This document shows, one piece after another, positions 36,704-44,842 of a stretch of 64,000 nt of DNA. The position numbers and the translations under genes are program-made. The notes beneath the pieces were generated by a model. It ran no database searches. It saw only the letters and a list, made by a program, of their open reading frames with translations, and had not been told where the DNA came from. The stretch spans positions 248,001 through 312,000 of the forward strand of contig NZ_LWHG01000011.1 in the NCBI RefSeq assembly GCF_001625445.1. Reading direction: 5' to 3'. Each line of letters opens with the position of its first letter. Within the stretch, counting starts at the first letter, position 1. This DNA is from Haladaptatus sp. R4. Lineage in GTDB: Archaea; Halobacteriota; Halobacteria; Halobacteriales; Haladaptataceae.

Positions 36704-36712
36704 CTTTATTAA
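36704..36712 (+). promoter_or_regulatory. TATA box of the histone-fold gene
   Basis: CTTTATTAA lies 26-34 bases before the ATG at 36738, in a locally AT-rich stretch. The spacing fits a leaderless or nearly leaderless strong promoter. Confidence 0.55.
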
Positions 36713-36737
36713 CTGGGCTACGGAACGTGAATCCTGT

Positions 36738-36905
36738 ATGGCAGACCTTATTGTCAAAGCGGCTGTGAAGGAAGCGCTCGACGACAAAAACGTTGCCTCG
36801 GACTTCTACGACGCACTCGACGAGGAAGTCGCAGGACTTCTCGAGGACGCCGCACGACGTGCTGAGGAGAACGACCGAAAGACGGTCCAGCCCCGCGACC
36901 TGTAA
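36738..36905 (+). CDS. Small histone-fold protein (DUF1931-like)
   Basis: A 55-residue protein starting MADLIVKAAVKEALDDKNVASDFYDALDEEV and ending DRKTVQPRDL. The helix pattern and the terminal RKTVxPRDL motif (the last helix of a histone fold) match the archaeal DUF1931/histone-like family. Whether it binds DNA is uncertain because it is strongly acidic. The start at 36738 follows a good TATA box; the in-frame ATG at 36696 would precede it. Confidence 0.82.
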   Translation: MADLIVKAAVKEALDDKNVASDFYDALDEEVAGLLEDAARRAEENDRKTVQPRDL

Positions 36906-37000
36906 ATCGGAAACATCCTTTCATTCATTTTTTGACCGCCGACCAGCGACGGCGTTCCTCGAAATGGCGACTTCGATGCTGCAATCGACGAACTTCGACG

Positions 37001-37687
37001 CTAGGATCGCCGTACTTCGACGCCATCGTCCGTTCCGACGTGTATCTCGTCGGCCATCCCGACGAACAGTCCGTGTTCGACCACGCCCGGAATCGCCGAG
37101 AGTTCACACGCGAGTTCGGCCGGTGAGTCGATGGCTCCGAACTCGCAGTCGAGGACGAGGTTCCCGTTGTCCGTCACGACCGGTCCGTCCTTGTGCGCCG
37201 CTTCGCGCAGACTCGGCTCGCCACCCAGGCGGCGAACCTCGTCGCCGACGGTCGTCCGCGCGGCGGGGAGCACTTCGAGCGGGACGGGATGGGTTAATCG
37301 CTCGCCAGCCTTGCTCGGATCCGCGACGACGAGGAATCGCTCCGCCGTACCGTCCACGATTTTCTCCCGAGCGTGTGCTCCGCCGCCGCCCTTGATCAGG
37401 TCGTCCCCGGCGAACTGGTCGGCACCGTCGATGGCGACGTCGACGGTTTCGACCGAATCGAGATCGGTGAGTGGAATCCCTTCCTCCTGTGCGAGTTGCC
37501 GCGATTGGAACGACGTCGGGATTCCTCGTATGTCGAGTCCGGCATCCACCATCCGTCCGAGTGCCCGAATCGCGTGGGCGGCCGTACTGCCCGTCCCCAG
37601 TCCGACTACCATTCCATCCTCGACTGCTTCCGCCGCGCTCTCGCCCGCGTTCCGCTTTGCTTCGTCGCTTCCACCCGTCGTTTTCAT
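37001..37687 (-). CDS. rpiA: Ribose-5-phosphate isomerase A
   Basis: A 228-residue RpiA that interconverts ribose 5-phosphate and ribulose 5-phosphate. Motifs: VGLGTGSTAAHAIRALG, IDGADQF, LIKGGGGAHAREKIVD with the catalytic Glu/Lys region, and LVVADPSKAGERL. The start is at 37687 (MKTTGGSDEAKRNAGESAA). The gene stands alone, with the histone-fold gene on the other strand downstream. Confidence 0.95.
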   Translation of the reverse strand: MKTTGGSDEAKRNAGESAAEAVEDGMVVGLGTGSTAAHAIRALGRMVDAGLDIRGIPTSFQSRQLAQEEGIPLTDLDSVETVDVAIDGADQFAGDDLIKGGGGAHAREKIVDGTAERFLVVADPSKAGERLTHPVPLEVLPAARTTVGDEVRRLGGEPSLREAAHKDGPVVTDNGNLVLDCEFGAIDSPAELACELSAIPGVVEHGLFVGMADEIHVGTDDGVEVRRS

Positions 37688-37987
37688 ATTCGTGGAAATC
37701 GGTGCACGGCGGAAAAAGGTTGCTAGCCCGAAGGGGAGACGTTTCCCCCGATAAATAAACTGGATTTTCGAAGGGTCAGCTACAGGTTCGTATCTCACGT
37801 ACGACTATCCGGATGTGGTTCCCCACATTCGGAAGGAGGGAACTCGGTTCCTCTTGTGTTGCGCCCGAGTCGCTCTTCGAACGGGAACGCGCCCGGTTGT
37901 ACCGACATCTGTCGTCACTCGGATCGAAACGTCGCCCGACCGCGTTCCCGTGACTCATTGCTCCGCGTCGTTCATACCCTGCTTGCG
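37688..37987. other. Intergenic region without a supported gene
   Basis: About 300 bases upstream of rpiA. It must contain the rpiA promoter. Open frames on both strands are basic and Arg/Ser rich, unlike haloarchaeal proteins, and I call none. No repeats or clear stem-loops were noticed. Confidence 0.5.
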
Positions 37988-38143
37988 TCAGTCTTCGAAC
38001 GGTAGAACGCCGGGTTCCTCGACGACGACCCACCAGTGGAAGTCCGCTTTGGGATGTCGGCGCTCCACGTGTTCACGTAGCGTCTCTCCCTGCTCGAAGT
38101 CACGCCCGCAGAGGTTACAGCGGTGATGTCGCTTTCGCGCCAT
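37988..38143 (-). CDS. Small C2H2 zinc-finger protein
   Basis: A 51-residue protein: MARKRHHRCNLCGRDFEQGETLREHVERRHPK then DFHWWVVVEEPGVLPFED. The finger is C-x2-C-x12-H-x4-H, close to the classic C2H2 pattern with a hydrophobic core Phe and Leu. Single-finger proteins of this size are common in haloarchaea and may bind nucleic acid. The start at 38143 (MARKRHH) is chosen from several in-frame options because it directly precedes the finger. Confidence 0.78.
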   Translation of the reverse strand: MARKRHHRCNLCGRDFEQGETLREHVERRHPKADFHWWVVVEEPGVLPFED

Positions 38144-38299
38144 GAAACGAGAACGCCGTTGAAACGCTAAAACTCGTCGCCCACTCGTGTACTGTCCCCC
38201 TGTTTCCATCGTCTCTCCGCCCGACTCGTCGCGTCATAGATTCCGTCAGCTATCGCCGTCCCCCATAGCACTATTGTTCCCGCTCGCGTACGCTCCCGC

Positions 38300-38569
38300 A
38301 TGCCACGCGAAGAACTGGTACACGCAGCAGAGGAACTGAAACACGCCAGTGCCGACGCCTCCGGCGAGGTCAAAGAACGCCTCGAATCACAGGCCGACAC
38401 GCTTCAGTCGCTCGCTCAGGCCGACAAGGGTCCGGACCACGGCCGACTCGCCCGAATCATGCACGCCCTCTCGGAACTCAAGGAGGACGCGGACGGGGAC
38501 ATAGCCGAGCGTATCCAGAGCGCGTACGACCACGTCGAAGCATATCGCGGGACCGTCAGCGGCGTTTGA
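38300..38569 (+). CDS. Small helical acidic protein (DUF7553-like)
   Basis: An 89-residue, almost entirely helical protein: MPREELVHAAEELKHASADASGEVKERLESQADTLQSLA and DHGRLARIMHALSELKEDADGDIAERIQSAYDHVEAYRGT. It resembles a haloarchaeal family I recall as DUF7553 (number from memory). No function is known. It is convergent with the rubrerythrin-like gene, 18 bases apart. Confidence 0.75.
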   Translation: MPREELVHAAEELKHASADASGEVKERLESQADTLQSLAQADKGPDHGRLARIMHALSELKEDADGDIAERIQSAYDHVEAYRGTVSGV

Positions 38570-38587
38570 AAAGATCTATTTTCCCAC

Positions 38588-39212
38588 TCAGCAGACCGGC
38601 TTCGGATTCACGCCCATCGACTCCAGCGACTCGGTGTACTCGTCGTAGGCCGCGGTAATCGCACCTTTTGCAGCCTCTTTCGCTGTTTCCCACTCCTCGT
38701 CCGAATCACAGTGTTCGTCTAACAGCGCGAGCGTGTCGTCCAACTGCTCGTCGAGGTCACCGTTCAAATCGCGGAACAACTGGGCCGTCTTCGGGTCGGC
38801 CTTTCCGGTAAAGAAGCCGGTCAGCTGTTTTTTCGATTTCTCGCTCGCCAGCGTGCGCCCGACGAATCCGCCGAGGCGCTCGGTAGTGCCGTCCAATCCA
38901 CGGAGGTACTCGTGCAACGCGGGCGTCTCGTCCGGTTCGTGGTCGTCTACCTTTCCGGAAACGCGCTCGTAGTGGCCGTTCTCGACCTCCGCGATGCCAG
39001 CGAACAGTTCGCTCGCGTCCTCGTCTCCCTCGTCGTCGGCCCATCCGTCGAACGTTTGAGCGGCGGCGTACTCGGCGTCGGCGGCGGCGTCGAACACTTC
39101 GTCAGCGAATCTCCCCGCCGGTCGCGGCGTAGAGCGACTTCGACGATCCCAGGCGGGAGAGGGCGGTTTCGTTTTCCTTTCGCACGGCGTCGAGGAATTC
39201 CTCGGAATTCAT
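38588..39212 (-). pseudogene. Rubrerythrin-like protein, one frame break
   Basis: From ATG 39212 the frame reads MNSEEFLDAVRKENETALSRLGSSKSLYAATGGEI, then hits a stop; in another frame it continues DEVFDAAADAEYAAAQTFDGWADDE to 38588. Removing one base near 39105-39112 (gagattcgct read as gagatcgct) gives one 207-residue frame. Haloarchaeal rubrerythrin-family proteins share the SRLGSSK-LYA-T-GE start and the EYAAA-TF segment. The C-terminal part is helical with a final GVNPKPVC. The break may be a sequence error. Confidence 0.7.
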
Positions 39213-39263
39213 ACGCCACGGTACGAAGGCGCGCGGCTTGTAATCACCGACCCCGGAAACCGG

Positions 39264-39479
39264 TTAGTCCATATCGTCCAACGAGACGAACACGTCCGCG
39301 TCGGCGGTTATCCAACTCGCCATCCGTTCGAGGCGGGTCGCCTCTTTCGGATAAATCGTACATCTGTCCGGTTGTCCGTCGTACTCCACAACGACGGATG
39401 CGAGTTCGAACGACCGTTCGTCGGCGGCGTTCCGTTTCGATTCGGACCGTGTATCGACAGTATGGAAATGTCCTGTCAT
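39264..39479 (-). CDS. Small haloarchaeal protein (DUF7511-like)
   Basis: A 71-residue protein; the conserved core is FELASVVVEYDGQPDRCTIYP followed by ERMASWITADADVFVSLDDMD. The pattern of a VVEYDG-PDRCTIYP strand pair, then a helix and a final FV-L, matches a haloarchaeal family I recall as DUF7511. Function unknown. ATG 39479 is the nearest start. Confidence 0.75.
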   Translation of the reverse strand: MTGHFHTVDTRSESKRNAADERSFELASVVVEYDGQPDRCTIYPKEATRLERMASWITADADVFVSLDDMD

Positions 39480-39654
39480 TTTGTCCTCGGGGGGCGTCCC
39501 GGCGACGCCGTACTATTGAGATTCGGCCCGTTCTCAATAACCCCTGCTAGTTGCTCTCAATAGCGCTCGGGAGCGATGGGGAGTTATCGACCGCCTGAGA
39601 CGTGACTGTCGGGCGTGGGTCGTCCGAAGAAAACGTGCGTCGTTGGTCGCTGAC

Positions 39655-40515
39655 TCAGTTGCCGGTCTCGATGGGCGCATCCACGAGGTTGCCCCACTCC
39701 GTCCACGACCCGTCGTAGTTGACGACGTTGTCGTAGCCGAGCAGTTCCGAGAGTGCGAACCACGCGATGGACGAGCGCTCGCCGATACGGCAGTAGGCGA
39801 CGACCTCTTGGTCGTTCGTGACGCCTTCGCTCTCGTATAGGTCACTGAGTTCGTCGGCGGATTTGAACGTCCCGTCGTCGTTCACGGTGGCCGCCCACGA
39901 GATGTTCGATGCGCCGGGGACGTGGCCGCCGCGCTGGGCCGTCTCCTGCAGTCCTGGAGGCGCGAGGATTTCGCCGCTGTACTCCTCGGGCGAGCGAACG
40001 TCCACGAGCGGAACGCCGCGGTCGATGGCCTTCTCCACGTCGTCGCGGTAGGCGCGGATGCCTTCGAACGGGCCACGGGCGTCGTACTCGACTTCCGGGA
40101 ACGACGGGACCTCGTCCGTCGTCGGGTAGTCGTTTTCGAGCCAGTAGTCGCGTCCGCCGTCGAGGAGTTTCACGTTCTCGTGGCCGTAGTACTTGAACTG
40201 CCAGTAGGTGTAGGCCGCGAACCAGTTGGAGTTGTCCCCGTAGAGGACGACGGTGGTGTCGTCGTCGATGCCGTGACTGCCGAGGAGGTCCTCGAAATCG
40301 TCCTTTTCGAGGATGTCACGCGTGGTCTGGTCCTGGAGCTGTGTCTCCCAGTTGAAGCCGACTGCGCCCGGCGCGTGGGCGTCGTCGTAGGCTTCCGTGT
40401 CAACGTCGACCTCTACGAGTCGGTAATCGGTATCGTCGCTCTGGAACTCGTCGAGGTGGTCTTCCACCCAGTCCGCGCTGACGAGTACGTCCTTGGCGTA
40501 GTCACTGTTGCTCAT
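39655..40515 (-). CDS. Two-domain rhodanese (thiosulfate sulfurtransferase)
   Basis: A 286-residue tandem rhodanese. The N-terminal domain is non-catalytic (VLYGDNSNWFAAYTYWQFK, Asp where the Cys would be). The C-terminal domain has the active-site loop EVVAYCRIGERSSIAW, C-x4-R-S, typical of thiosulfate sulfurtransferases. It would move sulfane sulfur from thiosulfate to cyanide or a cellular thiol. It is divergent from a second rhodanese at 40758, with 242 bases between. Confidence 0.92.
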   Translation of the reverse strand: MSNSDYAKDVLVSADWVEDHLDEFQSDDTDYRLVEVDVDTEAYDDAHAPGAVGFNWETQLQDQTTRDILEKDDFEDLLGSHGIDDDTTVVLYGDNSNWFAAYTYWQFKYYGHENVKLLDGGRDYWLENDYPTTDEVPSFPEVEYDARGPFEGIRAYRDDVEKAIDRGVPLVDVRSPEEYSGEILAPPGLQETAQRGGHVPGASNISWAATVNDDGTFKSADELSDLYESEGVTNDQEVVAYCRIGERSSIAWFALSELLGYDNVVNYDGSWTEWGNLVDAPIETGN

Positions 40516-40757
40516 GCACGTTCCCCTTTCTACGCTCGGGTTATATTCTTGTTACTGCCGGAAGGTTCCGCCTTCTGTCGAGCTTCCCGGCAAGAATCCC
40601 CGGTATCTCGCGGGGGAATCCCCGTTTTGCCGCTATCCGTGGCTCATCGCGCATGAACGACACCTGACAACCGGCAAAATATTCCGGCACCTCCAGTCGA
40701 ATGCCGGTTTCGACGGAACCCGGAGGGCTAAGACGCTGGCGTCGGTATCGAGGGATA

Positions 40758-41537
40758 ATGAACGAGAACGTCGTCGTCTCCGCCGATTGGCTCGCCGAGC
40801 GACTGGACGATATCCACATCGTGGACGTCCGCGACGCGTGGGAATACGAGGGAATCGGTCACCTGCCCGGTGCGGTGAACATCCCGTTCGACGAATTCCG
40901 CTCGGCCGATGCGGACGATGCGGGGATGCTCCCCGGTGTCGAGACGTGGTCCGAACTCCTCGGCAACGTCGGTATCAGCGAGGACGATACCGTCGTCGCG
41001 TACGACGACATGCACGGCGTGTTCGCGGCGCGGTTCCTCGTCACCGCCGAACTGTACGGCCACGAAGCGCTCCACCTCCTCGACGGCGATTTTAGCGCGT
41101 GGCAACGCGACCACGAAACGACGAACAACGTTCCCTCCCCTACTCCCGTTTCCTACGACGTACGGGAACCGGAATCCTCTCCGCTCGTCGCTCGTGAGGA
41201 GGTCGAAGCCGCAATCGACGACCCGGATGCCGTTCTCGTCGATACACGCGACCCGGACGAGTTCGCCGAGGGCCATCTCCCGAGCGCCATCAACGTCGAT
41301 TGGCTCGACCTCGTTGACGACGAATCCCGCGGCCTGAAATCACCGGACGAACTCCGTTCGATTCTCGAATCCAACGGCGTCACCCCCGACAAGCGGGTGA
41401 TCCTCTACTGCAACACCGCCCGTCGAATCAGCCACACCTACGTCGTCCTCTCCTCGCTCGGCTACGACGACCTCGGCTTTTACGAGGGCAGTCTCACCGA
41501 GTGGATGGAGGCCGATGGGGAACTCGAACGGGACTGA
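40758..41537 (+). CDS. Two-domain rhodanese
   Basis: A 259-residue tandem rhodanese. The first domain has VVAYDDMHGVFAARFLVTAELYG without the catalytic Cys. The second has DKRVILYCNTARRISHTYVVLSSLGY, an active-site loop CNTARRIS of 3-mercaptopyruvate/thiosulfate transferase type. The loop differs from its divergent neighbour (CRIGERS), so the two probably use different donors or acceptors. The start at 40758 (MNENVVVSADWLAERL) matches the domain start. Confidence 0.92.
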   Translation: MNENVVVSADWLAERLDDIHIVDVRDAWEYEGIGHLPGAVNIPFDEFRSADADDAGMLPGVETWSELLGNVGISEDDTVVAYDDMHGVFAARFLVTAELYGHEALHLLDGDFSAWQRDHETTNNVPSPTPVSYDVREPESSPLVAREEVEAAIDDPDAVLVDTRDPDEFAEGHLPSAINVDWLDLVDDESRGLKSPDELRSILESNGVTPDKRVILYCNTARRISHTYVVLSSLGYDDLGFYEGSLTEWMEADGELERD

Positions 41538-41785
41538 TTCTTTCTATTTATCCTATATCTGATGGCTGACGAAGAGCGAAATGCGTGTCAGTTTCCATCC
41601 CAGTAACGCCCGTTGCCGTCGTTGTAACGCCCAATACGGCTCGGTATCGGTGACGCCCGTATAGTGAGGGGTGCTTGCTCGTGAGAACCTAACCGGGATA
41701 GTTTTCCATTGGCACCCGAAACGGTCGCTCCCATTTATCTTCGGCTCCGGCCTATAGCCTGTCACCCCGGGAGGGGGGAAAAGGG

Positions 41786-42238
41786 ATGACTGAGAGAGAA
41801 CAACAAGACGCAGAAAACGTCGAATCGGAAGAACGTCGCTCGTTCATGAAGAAAGGCGCGCTCGCGACAGGCGCGCTCGCGTTGGGGTTAGGCAGTGCCG
41901 GGAGCGCCTCGGCACAGGGCCGAAACGTGTTGGTGTACACCTACGACTACCACCCGAACGTGCAGTTCCGCGTCGTCAACGCGCTGGAGAAATCGACGAC
42001 CGTTCGACTGCTCGAAAAACCGGGTGGCGGCAACGTCTCCGAGATCAGCCAGCCGGACAACTACAACGGCTACGTCATCCGCTACCTGCTTGGCAGCGGT
42101 GGCGGCGGCCAAGGACAGATCACCACGTTCATGTTCGCAGAAGGTGTCTCGCTGAGCCAAGGCGACACCCGACAGTTCAGTGGTGACGCGTCCGTCTTCA
42201 GCAGCACGCTCAACCTGCTTAGCACCAACCTGCGGTGA
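41786..42238 (+). CDS. Exported (Tat) protein of unknown function, paralogue 1
   Basis: A 150-residue protein with a Tat-like signal (RRSFMKKGALATGALALGLGSAGSASAQG), cleavage probably after ASA. The mature part reads NVLVYTYDYHPNVQFRVVNAL, SEISQPDNYNGYVIRYLLG and DASVFSSTLNLLSTNLR. It has no cysteines and no lipobox. The next gene encodes a clear relative without a signal peptide. I do not recognise the family; it looks like a small beta-rich domain. Confidence 0.75.
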   Translation: MTEREQQDAENVESEERRSFMKKGALATGALALGLGSAGSASAQGRNVLVYTYDYHPNVQFRVVNALEKSTTVRLLEKPGGGNVSEISQPDNYNGYVIRYLLGSGGGGQGQITTFMFAEGVSLSQGDTRQFSGDASVFSSTLNLLSTNLR

Positions 42239-42368
42239 GACGAACCGATTCGAGTCGTATCGGGGGGTAACAAAGCGGTTCAGTACCCATTTTTCGGTGA
42301 CGTAATTCACGGGAAGAGCCGTAGCGGTACCGACATCACGGGCGGATTTCAGTACACTGGACGAATAC

Positions 42369-42758
42369 ATGGACAACGAACACGAAGCGGAGATGCCGCG
42401 GTGGAACGCCCGAGTTGACGATTCGGTTCGACCTTCACGACGAACCAAACCGCTGGGAGACGTATTGGTGTTCACCCGGGACTTTTTCCCGCACGTCCCG
42501 TTTCGAATCGTCGCTCAGCTTCCGGCACTCATCACGGTGACGATCCTCGATGAACCACCGGACGGGGCTCAGGTGATCTCACAACCCGACGAGTACAACG
42601 GCTACGTCATCACCTACGATTTCCATCGGACACCCATCTTCGTCTTTCTGTTTTCCCGACGCTATCTGCCGACGAGCGATCGATACCGATTCGGCGACGA
42701 TGCGACCTACTTCAGCAGCAACTTGGATCTGCTCGAAGTGTCCGTGGGGGTCGATTGA
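42369..42758 (+). CDS. Non-exported paralogue of the preceding gene
   Basis: A 129-residue protein. After a charged N terminus of about 35 residues it reads DVLVFTRDFFPHVPFRIVAQLP, VISQPDEYNGYVITYDF and DDATYFSSNLDLLEVSVGVD, matching the paralogue upstream segment by segment. It lacks the signal peptide, so its product should stay inside the cell. The 130-base gap between the two suggests a possible separate promoter. Function unknown. Confidence 0.72.
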   Translation: MDNEHEAEMPRWNARVDDSVRPSRRTKPLGDVLVFTRDFFPHVPFRIVAQLPALITVTILDEPPDGAQVISQPDEYNGYVITYDFHRTPIFVFLFSRRYLPTSDRYRFGDDATYFSSNLDLLEVSVGVD

Positions 42759-43012
42759 GGACCGTTTCATTCGCGTCCGTCCGTGCGGACGATCATTCCT
42801 TCTTACCTGTTCGTCCAAATTATCTCTATCAAAGCGCTAGAATACATAATACTCCTTGCAGACGTCTGCTCTGCATTCAGGAATATTGATTTTTGCTATG
42901 TGTATGTCCATTATCCTTATTATGTGGGCGTTTGTCCGAAATTAGCAGATGAAATCGAATGTCGTGCGATACTCCGATGTACAGGTAGACGATTTCAGGG
43001 TGATCGACGAAT

Positions 43013-44779
43013 ATGGTTCATAAAAAGGAAGAATGGAAAGGTGAGTTGTACGGCGACGCGGTAAGGGACAAAATTCTCGAATTCGCCAAGAACGGTTGGC
43101 AGTCGATTCCGGAAGACGAGCGTGATGCGTGGTTCTCGCGGTTCAAATTCTGGGGCCTGTTTCACCAGCGAACCGGGCAAGAAAGCTACTTCATGATGCG
43201 TCTGACCAACTGCGGCGGCATCCTCGAACCAGGGCAACTGCGCGCCATCGGGGAAGTCGCACGTGAGTATGCGACCGGTCCAGCCGAGAACCCCGAGTTC
43301 GGGAACGGGTTCGTGGATTTCACGACGCGCCAATCGATTCAGCTCCACTGGATAAAGTTGGAGCACATCCCCGAAATCTGGAATAAGCTAGAAGCCGTCG
43401 GCGTCTCGTCTCGCTCCTCCGGTGGGGATACGATGCGAAACATCTCCGGATGTCCCGTCGCGGGTAAAGACGAACACGAGTACGTCGAGACCCGGGAGTT
43501 GCTCGACCGAATCCAGTCACAGTTGCGCGACGATGACGTGCTATGTAACATGCCGCGGAAGTTCAACATCTCCGTGACGGGTTGTCGGGAGGGTTGTGCA
43601 CAGGATTCCATCAACGATGTCGCTTTGGAACCCGCACGAAAGCTCATCGACGGGACGCGAGTGAAGGGATTCAACATGCGCGCTGGCGGCGGTCTCGGTG
43701 GACGCGAACCCCGCCGTGCACGGTCGCTCGACGTCTTCGTCACGCCGGATAACGCCTACGAAATCATCCGTGCGTTCGTCGAACTGTATCACGAGGAGGG
43801 CAACCGACAGAACCGACGCAAAAATCGTGGCCGCTTCTTCGTCGACGACTGGGGAACCGACGACATCCGCGAGGAACTCACCGAGCGGGTCGACTTTCCG
43901 CTCCACCACGCTGGAACGGACCTACGTGACCAGTACACGTACAACGCCGGAAAGCAGGACAAACGAGGAAAACACGATCACGTCGGCGTCCACGAACAAG
44001 CCGACGGTGACTACTACGTCGGCCTCAACGTCCCGGTCGGACGCGTCACCGCCGACGAGGCCCTCGACCTCGCCGACCTCGCCGACGAGTACGGGAGCGG
44101 CGAAATCAGACTCACTCGACGACAGAACCCGATCATCGTGGACGTAGACGGCGCACGACTCGACGACCTGCTCGCCGAACCCCTGCTGCAAACGCATACG
44201 CCCGAACCCACGCCGTTCACTCGCGGGGCGATGGCGTGTACAGGAACGGAGTTCTGCTCGCTCGCGCTCACCGAGACGAAGGCACGGACGGCCGAGATGC
44301 TTCGATGGCTCCGGACGAACGTCGAGCTTCCCGACGACGTTTCACAGCTGAAGATCCACTTTTCGGGCTGTACCGCGGATTGCGGGCAAGCCATGACAGC
44401 GGATATCGGCTTGCAGGGGATGCGCGCTCGAAAGGACGGAGAAATGGTCGAGGCGATGGATGTCGGCGTCGGCGGCGGAATCGGCGACGAACCGTCGTTC
44501 ATCGAGTGGGTCCACCAGCGTGTCCCGGCCGACGAGGTGCCCGGACTCATCGCGAACCTCGTCGAAGCGTTCGTCGCACTCCGGGAGGAAGAACAGACCT
44601 TCCGCGAGTGGGTCGATGCGACCGGCCACGAGACCATCATCGAACTCGCCGAACCCGAAGAGACGAGCTACGAGGACCCCTGTCTTCACGACGCAAAGCA
44701 GGCCTGGTACCCGTTCTCGAACGGCGAAAGTCCGGCTCCGACCGCACCGGACGGCACACCGATCTCCAGTAATGACTGA
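43013..44779 (+). CDS. nirA: Assimilatory ferredoxin-nitrite reductase
   Basis: A 588-residue siroheme/4Fe-4S enzyme of the nitrite/sulfite reductase family, reducing nitrite to ammonium with six electrons from ferredoxin. The two half-repeats are visible, and the cofactor cysteines are CTGTEFC (C-x5-C) and CTADC (C-x3-C, in HFSGCTADCGQAMTADIG). Genes for nitrate reductase, a nitrate transporter and siroheme methyltransferase follow in the same direction, so nitrite rather than sulfite is the likely substrate. In Haloferax mediterranei the equivalent enzyme is called NasD. Confidence 0.92.
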   Translation: MVHKKEEWKGELYGDAVRDKILEFAKNGWQSIPEDERDAWFSRFKFWGLFHQRTGQESYFMMRLTNCGGILEPGQLRAIGEVAREYATGPAENPEFGNGFVDFTTRQSIQLHWIKLEHIPEIWNKLEAVGVSSRSSGGDTMRNISGCPVAGKDEHEYVETRELLDRIQSQLRDDDVLCNMPRKFNISVTGCREGCAQDSINDVALEPARKLIDGTRVKGFNMRAGGGLGGREPRRARSLDVFVTPDNAYEIIRAFVELYHEEGNRQNRRKNRGRFFVDDWGTDDIREELTERVDFPLHHAGTDLRDQYTYNAGKQDKRGKHDHVGVHEQADGDYYVGLNVPVGRVTADEALDLADLADEYGSGEIRLTRRQNPIIVDVDGARLDDLLAEPLLQTHTPEPTPFTRGAMACTGTEFCSLALTETKARTAEMLRWLRTNVELPDDVSQLKIHFSGCTADCGQAMTADIGLQGMRARKDGEMVEAMDVGVGGGIGDEPSFIEWVHQRVPADEVPGLIANLVEAFVALREEEQTFREWVDATGHETIIELAEPEETSYEDPCLHDAKQAWYPFSNGESPAPTAPDGTPISSND

Positions 44780-44842
44780 GCGTAGTCACCGCTTTCGACC
44801 CGCCGTTCGGTCGAACTCGAATTTCAACGAGGTAACGCTCAC

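Noticed and set aside
40516-40757. GC-rich repeats (GAATCCCCG twice) between the rhodaneses as a stem-loop block like those in the first 5 kb
   Set aside because: The copies are direct and short, and no perfect long hairpin forms.
42759-43012. A separate short gene (frame 42783-43064) before nirA
   Set aside because: The region is AT-rich with no acidic coding signal and the frame runs into nirA; it is more likely the nirA promoter region.
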